A DNA stretch of 64,000 bases, from assembly GCF_000024165.1 (NCBI RefSeq), contig NC_013194.1, positions 992,001-1,056,000 on the forward strand, read 5' to 3'. Numbering within the stretch: position 1 is the stretch's first letter; every line of letters starts with the position of its first letter. Origin of the DNA: Accumulibacter phosphatis. Its GTDB lineage: Bacteria; Pseudomonadota; Gammaproteobacteria; Burkholderiales; Rhodocyclaceae. The position numbers and the translations under genes are program-made. The notes under the pieces were generated by a model that was not told where the DNA came from, made no database searches, and saw only the letters and a program-made list of their open reading frames with translations. Below, one piece after another: positions 8,360 to 17,499 of the stretch.

Positions 8360-9444
8360 GGCTGCATCTCTGCAGCGGCCTGCAGTTGGGTCAGCAGTTG
8401 CGCGTAGACGGCGAGCGGATGCTGCTCCGGCGTGGGCAAGGCGATTCTCTCGGCAACCGTCGGGCGGACAGTGGCCCCCTCGACCGGCGGCGGGGCGTCC
8501 AGGGGACGAGCGGCGGCGATATCGCCGCGCCATGGCGGGGGAATGCCTTGCAGATGCGCCTGCTCTTCCTGCAGGCGTTGTGCGGGCTGTACTTGCGTGC
8601 TGGCGTGGATACGCACGTTGGCCACTTCCTTGAGCCAGCGCCTGACCTCGGCATTGGCGGTCACGGCGTCCAGTGGCAGGCCGGCCTGCTTGAGCCGACT
8701 GATCAGGGGAACGTAGAAGGAGCGGCGAAGGTAGCCGTTGAAGCGCTCGACCTTGCCTTTGGTCCGGGCGCGATAGGGACGGCACAGGTTGATGACGAAG
8801 CCACAGTGCTTGGCGTAGTCGAGAAAGCCCGCGTGATAGCGGTGTTCGCCTGGGCCGTCGACGTCGCGTTCGAGAACAACGGTCTTCATGTTGTCGTAGA
8901 GCAGGCGCCGGGCCACGCCACCGAGCGCCTCAAAGGCATGCTGGTGGCAGTCGATCAGCGTACTGACTTTCATGTCGGTGACGAATTCGACGTAACTCGC
9001 CCGGCTGTACCCAAGGGTCGCGCAGAAGGCGTACAGCGGATCAGCACCTTTACGAAACTCGACCCAGTCGATTTGCAACTGTTCGCCCGGTGCCGTTTCG
9101 AAACGCACCACCGGATCAGCAGCCCCCTGCGGCCGGATCGTACGCATGAAGGCGCGCAATTGGCTGACGCCGCCGGCGTAGCCCAGGGCCCTAATCTCCC
9201 TGAACAGAACCGTGGCCGGGATCCACTGCGGCTGCGCTGCAGCCTGTCGCTCGCACAGGTACGTTTCATGGGTCGAGAGTTTGGTGGCCCGCTTCTTCTG
9301 ACGCTGGTAGCGGGGCTGTTTGCCCTGCGCCAAGTGGCTGCGAACCGTATTCACCGCGCAGCCCACTTCGGCTGCAATCTTGCGCAGACTGAATCCATGC
9401 TTCCTCAATACTTCAATTTCCACATACACCTCCTTCGTAATCAT
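8356..9444 (-). CDS. istA: IstA-like DDE transposase
   Basis: A 362-residue transposase. An N-terminal helix-turn-helix (KHGFSLRKIAAEVGCAVNTV) is followed by an rve-type catalytic core with Asp in LQIDWVEF, Asp in LLYDNMKT and Glu in KGKVERFNGYLRR, spaced as a DDE triad. It recognises the terminal repeats and catalyses cut-and-paste or circle-mediated transposition with IstB. The protein is a little shorter than many IstA proteins but has all core motifs. Confidence 0.92.
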   Translation of the reverse strand: MITKEVYVEIEVLRKHGFSLRKIAAEVGCAVNTVRSHLAQGKQPRYQRQKKRATKLSTHETYLCERQAAAQPQWIPATVLFREIRALGYAGGVSQLRAFMRTIRPQGAADPVVRFETAPGEQLQIDWVEFRKGADPLYAFCATLGYSRASYVEFVTDMKVSTLIDCHQHAFEALGGVARRLLYDNMKTVVLERDVDGPGEHRYHAGFLDYAKHCGFVINLCRPYRARTKGKVERFNGYLRRSFYVPLISRLKQAGLPLDAVTANAEVRRWLKEVANVRIHASTQVQPAQRLQEEQAHLQGIPPPWRGDIAAARPLDAPPPVEGATVRPTVAERIALPTPEQHPLAVYAQLLTQLQAAAEMQP

Positions 9445-9531
9445 CGGCGCCCAAAAAAATCGCCGATCTTCTCAGTTCGGTGTATCAACTTTCAATCGTT
9501 GCGCTGTATCAATTTACTTCCGTTGCTGACA

Positions 9532-9918
9532 TCCGTCGACGGAGGGACTGGAGAGATCCTGGAAGTTGACCCGTTCGTTCCCGGGGGGGCCCCAGGTCCA
9601 CGAACTCCCGCCCGCGCTGGGCATCGCAGTTGCCCGATCCGCGACCATGCTCAAGACGCCATCCGAAGCCTTCCAGACTCCTTGGTTGCCACCATTCACG
9701 CAGGCTTGACCGCTGTATTCACAACCCCAGAAGGCGACGACCGTGCCGTCGATTGCGGGTGCGGCAAAGGACTGCAACAAGCTGCTCTCCGACCACCCTC
9801 CACCCGGCATTTGCGTGTTTGAATCCGCGACCCGGGTGATAAGGAAATGCTGATCGGCGCATGCCGGCCCAGTCGCCGCCAACAGTCCGATCGAAAGAAC
9901 CATCGCCGCATGTTTCAC
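9532..9918 (-). pseudogene. PEP-CTERM protein, N-terminal part (gene split by IS21 element)
   Basis: This is the 5' part of the gene completed at 6452-7422. The GTG at 9918 is chosen because AAGGAGAG lies six bases upstream and it opens into a signal peptide (AAMVLSIGLLAATGPACA). About 125 codons follow, with one propeller-like unit (TVVAFWG, VWKASDG, MVADRATAMP) before the insertion point in SPSVDG. Translation then runs about six codons into the IS and stops. The truncated product would be secreted but would lack the PEP-CTERM anchor. Confidence 0.85.
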
Positions 9919-10212
9919 TATTCTCTCCTTCGTTGTTGCAACCAGCCCCATCCAAGCCACGCTTTGCCGCGCCCACCAGACTCTTGGTTCTCCGATGCTA
10001 TGGCCCGCGCTCATCATGGCCGTGGAACTTCGTCTCCGCGGCAACAAGCCTTGCGCGGTGCTTGCGCATCGCTTCAGCGAAGTGGGCCGCACATCCACGA
10101 GACGCTCATAAGCATCAAGACAAGAAGCACCGTCGAGCTTATTTATAGTAACGCCATCACGCGGAGTCAACCTTTACAGTATTGACTGGGGGGATTCTCG
10201 TGGGCAGCTTAG

Positions 10213-10632
10213 CAAGAGGCTTCGGCGCTCGACGAAAGCGAGTTACTACACCGGCGCCTGATTGATGAGGAGTACACCCGGCACCCGTTCTACGGTAGCC
10301 GCAGGATGGTGGTCTTCCTCGGGAAAGCGGGTCACACGGTCAATCGCAAGCGGGTTCAACGGTTGATGCGGCTGATGGGGCTGGCCGGCATGGCGCCGGG
10401 TCCGAACACGAGCCGGCGACACCCAGCGCACAAGGTCTATCCGTACCTGCTGCGCGGGGTTGCGGTGCTCAGGCCGAACCAGGTCTGGAGTGCGGACATC
10501 ACGTACATCCGCCTGCCGCGTGGCTTCGCCTACCTGGTGGCGGTGATCGACTGGTACAGCCGCAAGGTGCTCAGTTGGCGGATCAGCAATACCATGAAAG
10601 CGGTGTTCTGCGTCGATTGCCTGGAGGCTGCG
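10213..10632 (+). pseudogene. IS3-family transposase (OrfB) remnant
   Basis: An open frame of about 140 codons matches the middle of IS3-family OrfB: HPFYGSRRM, VNRKRVQRLMRLMGL, YPYLLRG and the first catalytic Asp in VWSADITYIRLPRGF, followed by VIDWYSRKVLSW. The frame starts inside the protein after a TAG and loses similarity near CVDCLEAA, before the second Asp and the Glu of the DDE triad. Both ends of the element are gone, so it is inactive. Confidence 0.85.
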
Positions 10633-10650
10633 AGTGTTGCTTCTGGCTTG

Positions 10651-10677
10651 AACCATAGCATCGTCTGTGCTATGGTT
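10651..10677. promoter_or_regulatory. Perfect 10-bp inverted repeat upstream of a PEP-CTERM gene
   Basis: AACCATAGCA and TGCTATGGTT enclose a 7-base spacer, 176 bp before the PEP-CTERM start at 10853 and just after the IS3 remnant. It could be an operator, a hairpin in the leader or a leftover of the insertion. No other feature was found in 10633-10852. Confidence 0.35.
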
Positions 10678-10852
10678 ATCCTCTACCGGATTCCGGTTCA
10701 GATTGTGCTGTGTCTTCCGGCAACACCTCTTTATCGAAGATCAAGCACAGGTGGGGCTTCCGGTCGGGCTTCTCAACTTTGCGCCGTATGTTGTCTTATG
10801 ATGCTTTGGACGAAGGCTGCGCGGAATTCACATCGTTTCGGGAGGGAAAATC

Positions 10853-11539
10853 ATGAGTTACCAGACGTCAAAGCGGTTTCACTTTTTGTGCCTGGTTCTA
10901 GCGAGCTTGCCGGTGTCCTTGGCGCAGGCGGCCGCGCCGGTTTATTTCAGCCCGACCAGTGACGGAAATCAGGCGTGGCCTGGAATGTTGGGTAACGATT
11001 TCGCTGTGACCAACAGCCTGGTTCAGGTTTCAGCCTTGGGTGCATTTACTGGCAGTACCGCTGGTTTCGCCAATGGCACCACGGTTAAGGTCGGGCTTTT
11101 TGACGTGACTGATCTGTATGACGATAATTCTGGCACGAACTCGATCAGTCAGGTCATAGCGCCGATTACTTTTACGGGCAATGTGGGCACGGTCATTTCC
11201 TCCTACGCTTACCAGAACGTGACGCCTACGCTGCTCACCAATGGGCACGTCTATTCAATCCAGGCCAGTGGGTTCAACAGTAATGATCAGAATTTCAACA
11301 CAAACATTGGTGGAGCCACCCAGATGTTTGAAACGCTGGGCGGGGCGTTGGTTCAGAAAAACGGCCGCTACGCAGGCAGCGCTGGCTTGGGTGTAGCTGG
11401 CACTTCGGGGTCCTGGAGCTTCGGCGGAGGCAGCGCCCTGGTCGCCGTGGTGCCCGAAGCCGAAATCTGGGCCATGATGCTGACCGGACTCGGTATAGTG
11501 GGTGTTGTAGCCCGTCGCCGCAAGACTACTCGAGGCTGA
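10853..11539 (+). CDS. PEP-CTERM sorting-domain protein
   Basis: A 228-residue secreted protein. GGAGGG lies six bases before the ATG. The signal peptide (LCLVLASLPVSLAQA) is followed by a beta-rich domain of about 160 residues with no motif I can name (PVYFSPTSDGNQAWPG, then VGLFDVTDLYDDN). The C-terminus is VPEAEIW, a hydrophobic segment and ARRRKTTRG, a clear PEP-CTERM signal. The gene is intact and isolated: an IS3 remnant lies before it and the c-di-GMP riboswitch and RTX gene after it. It should be anchored or released at the cell surface by an exosortase encoded elsewhere. Confidence 0.83.
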   Translation: MSYQTSKRFHFLCLVLASLPVSLAQAAAPVYFSPTSDGNQAWPGMLGNDFAVTNSLVQVSALGAFTGSTAGFANGTTVKVGLFDVTDLYDDNSGTNSISQVIAPITFTGNVGTVISSYAYQNVTPTLLTNGHVYSIQASGFNSNDQNFNTNIGGATQMFETLGGALVQKNGRYAGSAGLGVAGTSGSWSFGGGSALVAVVPEAEIWAMMLTGLGIVGVVARRRKTTRG

Positions 11540-12044
11540 TTTCCAAGAACGAGCATCCCGGAGTCTCATCACGGGACGTTGTTGCCAACGAGACTCCTCC
11601 CCCTCTTCCGCGAAAACGCGGTAACGCATCTCCAATCTCGGCACAGAAGCGGCCCGACATCGGGACTGCGGGCGCTTCGTTGGCTGACGGGGCGCAATTT
11701 TTGGTCGAGGCGCGCGAACAGCCTATCCGCCACTCGCGTTGCGCGCGGCCAGTTAAGTTGCGTACCAGATCGGCCAGTTTGTGCTCGCCGAAGTCCGCCG
11801 CCCGACGCGCTTCGAAGTTGGAAGGTTCGCGCCGCCGTGGGTGCGCGCGGTAGCGGTGCAACCAGTATTTCGTTGAGGTGCAGCAGAAGTAGGACCACGC
11901 CATGGCCGAGGGGCTGCTGGCGCGACGGATCTCATGCTCCGTCGAAATCGGCCTTGACTTTTTCCGATCAGGCGCCTATGTTTATTCAGTTTTCGGTGGA
12001 TGGGTTTCAGGCATCGTCGTTCGGTGCGTGGCCTCATCTGATTT
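11540..12044. other. 505 bp without a recognisable gene
   Basis: Several overlapping frames are open here on both strands, but none has a convincing start, ribosome-binding site or known motif. The final part must contain the promoter for the riboswitch transcript; I could not identify a good sigma-70 or sigma-54 match. Confidence 0.5.
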
Positions 12045-12136
12045 AAAGGCAAACGGAGGGAAACCTCCGGACGCAAAGCCGCGGACCCTACCCTGAGTTG
12101 TCAGATGAGCTCAGAAGGGTGGCCGGGTTGCCCGAA
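12045..12136 (+). ncRNA. Cyclic di-GMP-I (GEMM) riboswitch
   Basis: The conserved core is easy to align by eye: AAAGGCAAAC, a GGAG-GGAAAC-CTCC stem-loop (GNRA-type loop), then GGACGCAAAGCC, and a second stem with CCCTACCCTGAG ... CTCAGAAGGGTGG closing on CCGGGTTGCCCG. The base before CAAAC (12049) is G, the identity that favours c-di-GMP over cGAMP in this class. It lies 70 bp upstream of the RTX metalloprotease start. Between them, CCCTCC at about 12167 could pair with the GGAGG ribosome-binding site at 12197-12201, which would suit translational control, but this expression platform is an inference. Confidence 0.9.
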
Positions 12137-12205
12137 TCGTGCGTATCCCCTGCGCAGATCGAGTTCCCTCCTTCAGCTTTGCGTCTCCAGTTTGACGGAG
12201 GCGTC

Positions 12206-12288
12206 ATGGCACTCGCATCGTGGACCCAGCAACAGATCCTTGATCAACTGATTTCAGGATCGCGTTGGAGCGGGCCGACAATCACTTA
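12206..12288 (+). pseudogene. Secreted serralysin-like/RTX protein, 5' fragment (before the MITE)
   Basis: The first 25 codons plus part of the target duplication of a giant gene whose other parts lie at 12451-17183 and 20451-20673. The ATG at 12206 has GGAGG four bases upstream. The residues (WTQQQILDQL, RWSGPTITY) are the usual opening of a serralysin-like M10 metallopeptidase. There is no N-terminal signal peptide, as expected for type I secretion. The MITE changes the frame; translation continues into it and stops at 12445. Confidence 0.85.
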
Positions 12289-12450
12289 CCTGATTAGCAA
12301 TGAACTTCAGCCACCCAAATTGAACGCCACCGGAGCGGCGCACAGGCGACTCCTGAGACACCATACACCCTCTTCCGTGGTGCGATGGGGACAGAATAGG
12401 CCTCGGGTACCTCACCAAGTGGGCCTGGCTGACGTTCATTGCTAATCAGG
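12289..12450. mobile_element. 162-bp MITE with 8-bp target duplication
   Basis: The ends are inverted repeats of about 25 bp (CCTGATTAGCAATGAAC then T or G then TCAGCCA), with one mismatch. Perfect direct repeats ATCACTTA flank it at 12281-12288 and 12451-12458. There is no coding capacity. Removing the element and one repeat joins WSGPTI to TYAFPTAASG in frame, the sequence expected for this protease family. An 8-bp duplication excludes several IS families but I cannot name the parent transposase. Confidence 0.88.
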
Positions 12451-15400
12451 ATCACTTATGCCTTTCCCACAGCGGCGTCCGGAATCTACGGCAGCCAGGA
12501 GCTGTCGGGATTCGTGGGCCTCAATGCGCAGCAGCAGGCTCAGGCCGAGCGGGCGCTGCAAACCTGGGATGACCTGATCGCACCGGATATGGTGCGTACC
12601 ACGGCGACCACCTCCAACATCGAGTTCGGCACGTCGACAACCGGTGTCAGCTACGCCCATGCCTACTTCCCGACGACCGGCAGCGTCTGGTTCAGCCGCA
12701 GCTACGCTGACCTGATGTCACCGCAGGTCGGCCAGCACTCCTTCATGGCGTATGTGCATGAGATCGGGCACGCGCTGGGTCTCGACCACATGGGCGACTA
12801 CAACGGATCGGGGAGTTGGACGCCGTCTTCGTACGAGGACAGTGGCGTCTACTCGGTGATGTCGTACTTCGGTCCAAACATGAACAGCGGCAGCGGTCAG
12901 GTTGCCTGGGCCGACTGGGTGGGTGCGGACGGCAAGCTGTACTCCCCGCAGACGCCGATGGTCAACGACGTGATGGCGATCCAGGCGATCTACGGCGCCG
13001 AGACGACGACGCGCACCGGCGATACCGTGTATGGCTTCGGCTCCAACGTCACCGGCGCGATGGCGCCGATCTTCGATTTCACGCTCAATGCCAATCCCAT
13101 CGTCACCATCTACGATTCTGCCGGCATCGACACGCTCAATCTGAGCGGCTGGAACACGGCCTGCACCATCAATCTGGCGCCGGGTTCGTATTCGTCGGGC
13201 AACAGCATGACGTACAACATCGCCATTGCCTACACGTGCGACATCGAGAACGCGGTGGGAGGTTCTGCCGGCGACCAGATCACCGGCAATCTGCTGGCCA
13301 ACCGACTCGATGGTGGCGCGGGCAACGACACGCTGTCGGGTGGCGGCGGCGACGATGTCCTTGTCGCCGGTGCCGGCGACGACGTGCTCGACGGCGGCGA
13401 AGGGACGGACAGTGTGGTGTTTTCCGGCACCTGGGGGGCCTACAGCTATACCTGCACGAATCTCTACGCGACGACCTTCGCCTTCACCTTCTACGGCGCC
13501 GCGACCGGGACGGACACGCTGCGGGGGATCGAGACGTTCGTCTTCGCCGACGTCACCAAGTACGCGAGCGAGTTGTCGGGGGCTGGGCCCTCGCCGTCGC
13601 TGGTTTCGATTTCCAGCAGTGCCGCGACGCAGGCCGAAGGCAATGCCGGGCAGACGCTCTTTTCCTACAAGGTCAGCCTGAGTGCGGCGAGTTCCTCGGT
13701 GCAAACAGTCAACTGGAGCCTGAGTGGTACGGGATCGTCGGCAGCCGATCCGGCGAGCGATTTTTCCGGGGCTACCTCCGGCAGCATCACCTTTCAAGTT
13801 GGTGAGACCGAAAAGACCATCCAGATCTACGCGCGCGGTGACACCAGCGTGGAAGCCGATGAGCACTTCACGGTGACCTTGTCGAATCCGTCTGCCGGCC
13901 TGAAGTTCGCCTCGTCAAGCGCGCAGGGCACCATCCTCAATGACGACACGAGCAGCGGCGGCGACGATTTCGGATCCACGACGGCAAGCGCCGGCAACCT
14001 GGCGGTGAATGGCGGCGCGGTGTCGGGTGCGATCGAGCGGGCAGGCGACCTCGATCTCTTCCGCGTCAACCTGAATGCCGGTGTGACCTATGTCTTCGAT
14101 TTGGTCGCTACGGGTTCGGGAGTCGATCCTTACCTGTCGCTCTATGCGACGACGGCCACTTCGCTGTCTGCGGTCGCCAGCAACGATAACGTCAGAGCCG
14201 GGACGAGCAGCGCGCAAATCACCTATACGGCAAGCAGCAGCGCCACGTACTACCTGTTGGCCAGGGATACCTGGACGGGTACCGGGAGCTACACGATCAG
14301 CGCGATCACCTTCGCGGGCAGGACGATCACCGGCGACGAGGCAGCAAACCGGCTGGTCGGCACGCTGGGGGACGACGTGCTGTACGGTCTGGGTGGTGCG
14401 GATGTCCTGTCGGGCGACGGCGGCGACGACCGTCTCGACGGCGGCAGCGGTGCAGACGCGATGAGCGGTGGCAATGGCAACGATATCTACGTGGTGGACA
14501 ACGTCGCCGACTCCGTCAGCGAAACGAGCGCCGCCGGTGGAATCGATCGCGTTGAGTCGTCGGTAAGCTTCACGCTGGGTACCAATCTGGAAAACCTCGT
14601 GCTCACCGGGAACGCCGACAGCAACGGCACCGGCAACAGCCAGAACAATCAGTTGACGGGCAACAGCGGCAACAACATCCTCGACGGCAAGGCGGGCTTG
14701 GATACCTTTGCCGGCGGTTTGGGCAACGATACCTATCTGCTCGACATGGAGGGCGAGTTGGCGAACGTGACCGAGAACGCCGGCCAGGGGACCGACACGC
14801 TGACCGTTGTTTACGCCAATACCTCGGCGGTAAAATCCATCGCGCTGACCGGGAATCTGGCCAATATCGAAAACGTCCTGCTCAGCGGTGCCGGCCTGTT
14901 CAATGTGCTGGGCAACGGCCTCGCCAATGCCCTGACCGGCAACGCGTCGGTGAATCGGCTCGAGGGCGCGGCCGGCAACGACACGCTCGATGGACAGGGA
15001 GGAGCCGACCAGTTGATCGGCGGCCAGGGCGATGACGTCTACAAGGTCGATCAACTCGGCGATGTCCTGATCGAGAACGCCGACGAAGGCAGCGATACGG
15101 TTCTGGTGGCGCTGAGCGCGAGCGGCACCTCCTATGTGCTGGGCAACCATCTTGAGAATGCAACGGTCGTTGCCGCCGTGGCGATCAACCTCACCGGCAA
15201 TGACCTGGCCAACGTGCTGACCGGCAATGCCCTGGCCAACCGCCTCGACGGTGGCGCAGGGATCGACACGCTGATCGGTGGTGCGGGTGGGGATACGTAT
15301 GTTGTCGACCAGGTCGGCGATGTGCTGGTCGAGACCTCAAGCCTGGCGAGCGAGATCGACAGGGTCGAGAGCTACGTCGACTGGATCCTTGGCGCCAACC

Positions 15401-17183
15401 TGGAGAATCTGACGCTGCTGGGTAACGGCAACCTGGCCGGCACCGGCAATGCGCTCAACAACACGTTGATCGGCAACGCCGGCGCCAATCGCCTGGACGG
15501 CGGCCAGGGTGCCGACATCCTGCTGGGCGGTGCTGGCGACGATCGCTACGTCGTCGACAACCTCGGTGACAAGGTCTACGAAACCACGACCAGCACCAGC
15601 GCGTACGATGCCGGCGGCATCGACACGGTCGACAGCAGCATCAACTGGACGCTCGGCAACTTCGTCGAGAATCTGACGCTCACCGGCAGCGGCAACCTCA
15701 GCGGCATCGGCAATGCTCTGGCCAACACGCTGCGGGGCAATGCCGGGATCAATGTCCTCGACGGCAAGGCCGGGGTCGACGTACTCGACGGTGGCGAAGG
15801 TTCGGACATCTACCTGGTCGGGCTGGCCAGCGATCACGCGGCGGCGGAGATTGCCGACAGCGGCAATGGCGGCAGCGACGAGGTCCGCTTTGCGGCAAGC
15901 TCCAGCGGGACTTTGACGCTGTTCGCCGGCGACACTGGCATCGAGCGGGTGGTGATCGGCAGCGGGCTGGGTGAGGTCGCGGTAAGCAGCGGTACGCTGG
16001 CGCTGGACGTGGACGCTTCGCGGGTGGCCAACGCCCTCTCTGTCCTTGGCAACGCGGGTGCCAACGTGCTGACCGGTACCGCCTACGCCGACCGGCTCGA
16101 CGGTGGTGCCGGCGCTGACCGACTGATCGGCGGCGGCGGTGCGGATACCCTGATCGGCGGTGCCGGCAACGACGTCTATGTGGTCGATTCCGGTGACGCC
16201 ATCATCGAAGCGTCGACGCTGGCGAGCGAGATCGACAGGGTCGAGAGCTACGTTGACTGGATCCTTGGCGCCAACCTGGAAAATCTCACGCTGCTGGGCA
16301 CCGGCAACCTTGCCGGCACCGGCAATGCGCTCAACAACACGCTAACCGGCAACGCCGGTGCCAATCGCCTGGACGGCGGCCAGGGTGCCGACATCCTGCT
16401 GGGCGGTGCTGGCGACGATCGCTACGTTGTCGACAACCTCGGCGACAAAGTTTACGAAACGACGACCAGCACCAGCCAGTACGACGCCGGTGGTACTGAC
16501 ACGGTCGACAGCAGCATCAACTGGACGCTCGGCAACTTCGTCGAGAATCTGACGCTTACCGGCAGCGGCAACCTCAGCGGCATCGGCAATGCTCTGGCCA
16601 ACACGCTGCGGGGCAATGCCGGGATCAATGTCCTCGACGGCAAGGCCGGGGTCGACGTACTCGACGGTGGCGAGGGGTCGGACATCTACCTGGTCGGGCT
16701 GGCCAGCGACCACGCGGCAGCGGAGATTGCCGACAGCGGCAATGGCGGCAGTGACGAGGTCCGCTTTGCGGCCAACACCAGCGGAACCTTGACACTGTTC
16801 GCCGGCGATACTGGCATCGAGCGGGTGGTGATCGGCAGTGGGCTGGGTGAGGTTGCGGTAAGCAGCGGTACGCTGGCGCTGGACGTGGACGCTTCGCGGG
16901 TGGCCAACGCCTTGTCCTTGCTTGGCAATGCCGGTGCCAACGTGCTCACCGGCACTGCCTATGCCGACACGCTCGACGGTGGTGCGGGTGCCGACCGGCT
17001 GATCGGTGGCGACGGCAACGACCGCCTGATCGGCGGTGCGGGTAACGATACGCTGACCGGCGGCGCCGGCGCGGACCAGTTCGTCCTGACTCAGGCCTTG
17101 AGTTCGACCACCAATCGGGACGTGCTGGCCGATTTCGTATCGGGAACCGATACCATTCAGTTGAGTGTGTCGGTGTTCCGTGC
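12451..17183 (+). pseudogene. Secreted serralysin-like/RTX protein, main body (between the two insertions)
   Basis: About 1577 codons of the same giant gene. Residue numbers refer to the restored 1676-residue protein. A zinc metallopeptidase domain has HEIGHALGLDH at about 128-138 and a Met-turn SVMSYF at about 160-165. RTX calcium-binding repeats (GGxGxDxL) follow near 310-350, a Calx-beta domain near 410-520 and a PPC-like domain near 530-645. Many further RTX blocks then run to the C-terminus, including two nearly identical 292-residue units. Such proteins leave by type I secretion and fold with calcium outside. The internal TTG at 12439 could start a product, but it would lack the normal N-terminus, and the transposon removes the secretion end. 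Confidence 0.88.
15343..17016 (+). repeat. Tandem 876-bp duplication inside the RTX region
   Basis: The segment starting CTGGCGAGCGAGATCGAC at 15343 recurs at 16219, and anchors through the unit (15385/16261, 15805/16681, 16012/16888) are all offset by exactly 876 bp, so there are no indels. The two copies (292 codons each) differ by scattered, largely synonymous changes. The similarity fades near 16140 and 17016. This is a recent in-frame module duplication, or a pair kept alike by gene conversion. Confidence 0.9.
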
Positions 17184-17249
17184 TGTTACGTCCCGCGATA
17201 TCTGGAACTCTTCAACCCGAGCCATTCGAGGTTGAGATGATGGCAAAGT

Positions 17250-17292
17250 CCCACGCTGACGCCGGAAGAAGAGGTTCCGGCGTCAGCGTGGG
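17250..17292 (-). terminator. 18-bp perfect hairpin at the end of the transposon operon
   Basis: CCCACGCTGACGCCGGAA and its exact complement enclose a 7-base loop, 9 bp beyond the stop of the small gene at 17302. On the minus strand ACTTTG follows, so it is probably the operon terminator. It may also shield the transposon from outside transcription. Confidence 0.55.
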
Positions 17293-17301
17293 ACGAGAGG
17301 G

Positions 17302-17499
17302 CTAGAAGGGCTCGCCTGGAGGTATTCTCCAAGGGGCTTCGGGATCGTAGAGGTTCATCTGACGGCTGCGGTGGCGGCGAAGCTGGACGAGGTAGCGGGC
17401 CTCACAAGCAGCGGCGAGTTGGTGAAGGAACTCGCTGATCGCCGCCGCACTTTCGTCGGAGAGGCCGTCGGGGAAGAGGGAGTGAGGGCGGCGTTTCAT
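17302..17499 (-). CDS. Small transposon protein of unknown function (65 aa)
   Basis: A 65-residue protein that begins MKRRPHSLFPDGLSDESA and contains a helical stretch (AISEFLHQLAAACEARY) followed by a basic segment (QLRRHRSRQ). Its ATG overlaps the ATPase stop in an ATGA, so it is translationally coupled and very likely real. I recognise no named domain. By position it could be an accessory to the ATPase or transposase. Confidence 0.7.
   Translation of the reverse strand: MKRRPHSLFPDGLSDESAAAISEFLHQLAAACEARYLVQLRRHRSRQMNLYDPEAPWRIPPGEPF

Larger units (their letters stand above)
7423..9531 (-). mobile_element. IS21-family insertion sequence, intact, 2109 bp
   Basis: The ends begin TGTCA (TGTCAACACC at the left; TGTCAGCAAC when the right end is read inward). 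Each is followed by sub-terminal repeats of the GATTGAAA-x-TGATACA type (7431-7485 and 9480-9515), the multiple end repeats expected of IS21. The flanks carry a perfect 5-bp direct repeat TCCGT at 7418-7422 and 9532-9536. The element carries istA and istB on the minus strand with the usual ATGA overlap. Both genes are full length, so the element may still be mobile. Confidence 0.93.

Noticed and set aside
11569..12076. Overlapping frames in both directions before the riboswitch
   Set aside because: None shows a start signal, a plausible protein composition or a known family.
12718..17000. Long open frames antisense to the RTX gene
   Set aside because: They arise from the GC-rich, repetitive codon pattern of the RTX repeats and have no start signals or known motifs.
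13260..17080. Repeats in the RTX gene as a possible CRISPR array
   Set aside because: The repeats are in-frame coding repeats of the GGxGxDxL type with no constant repeat-spacer structure.
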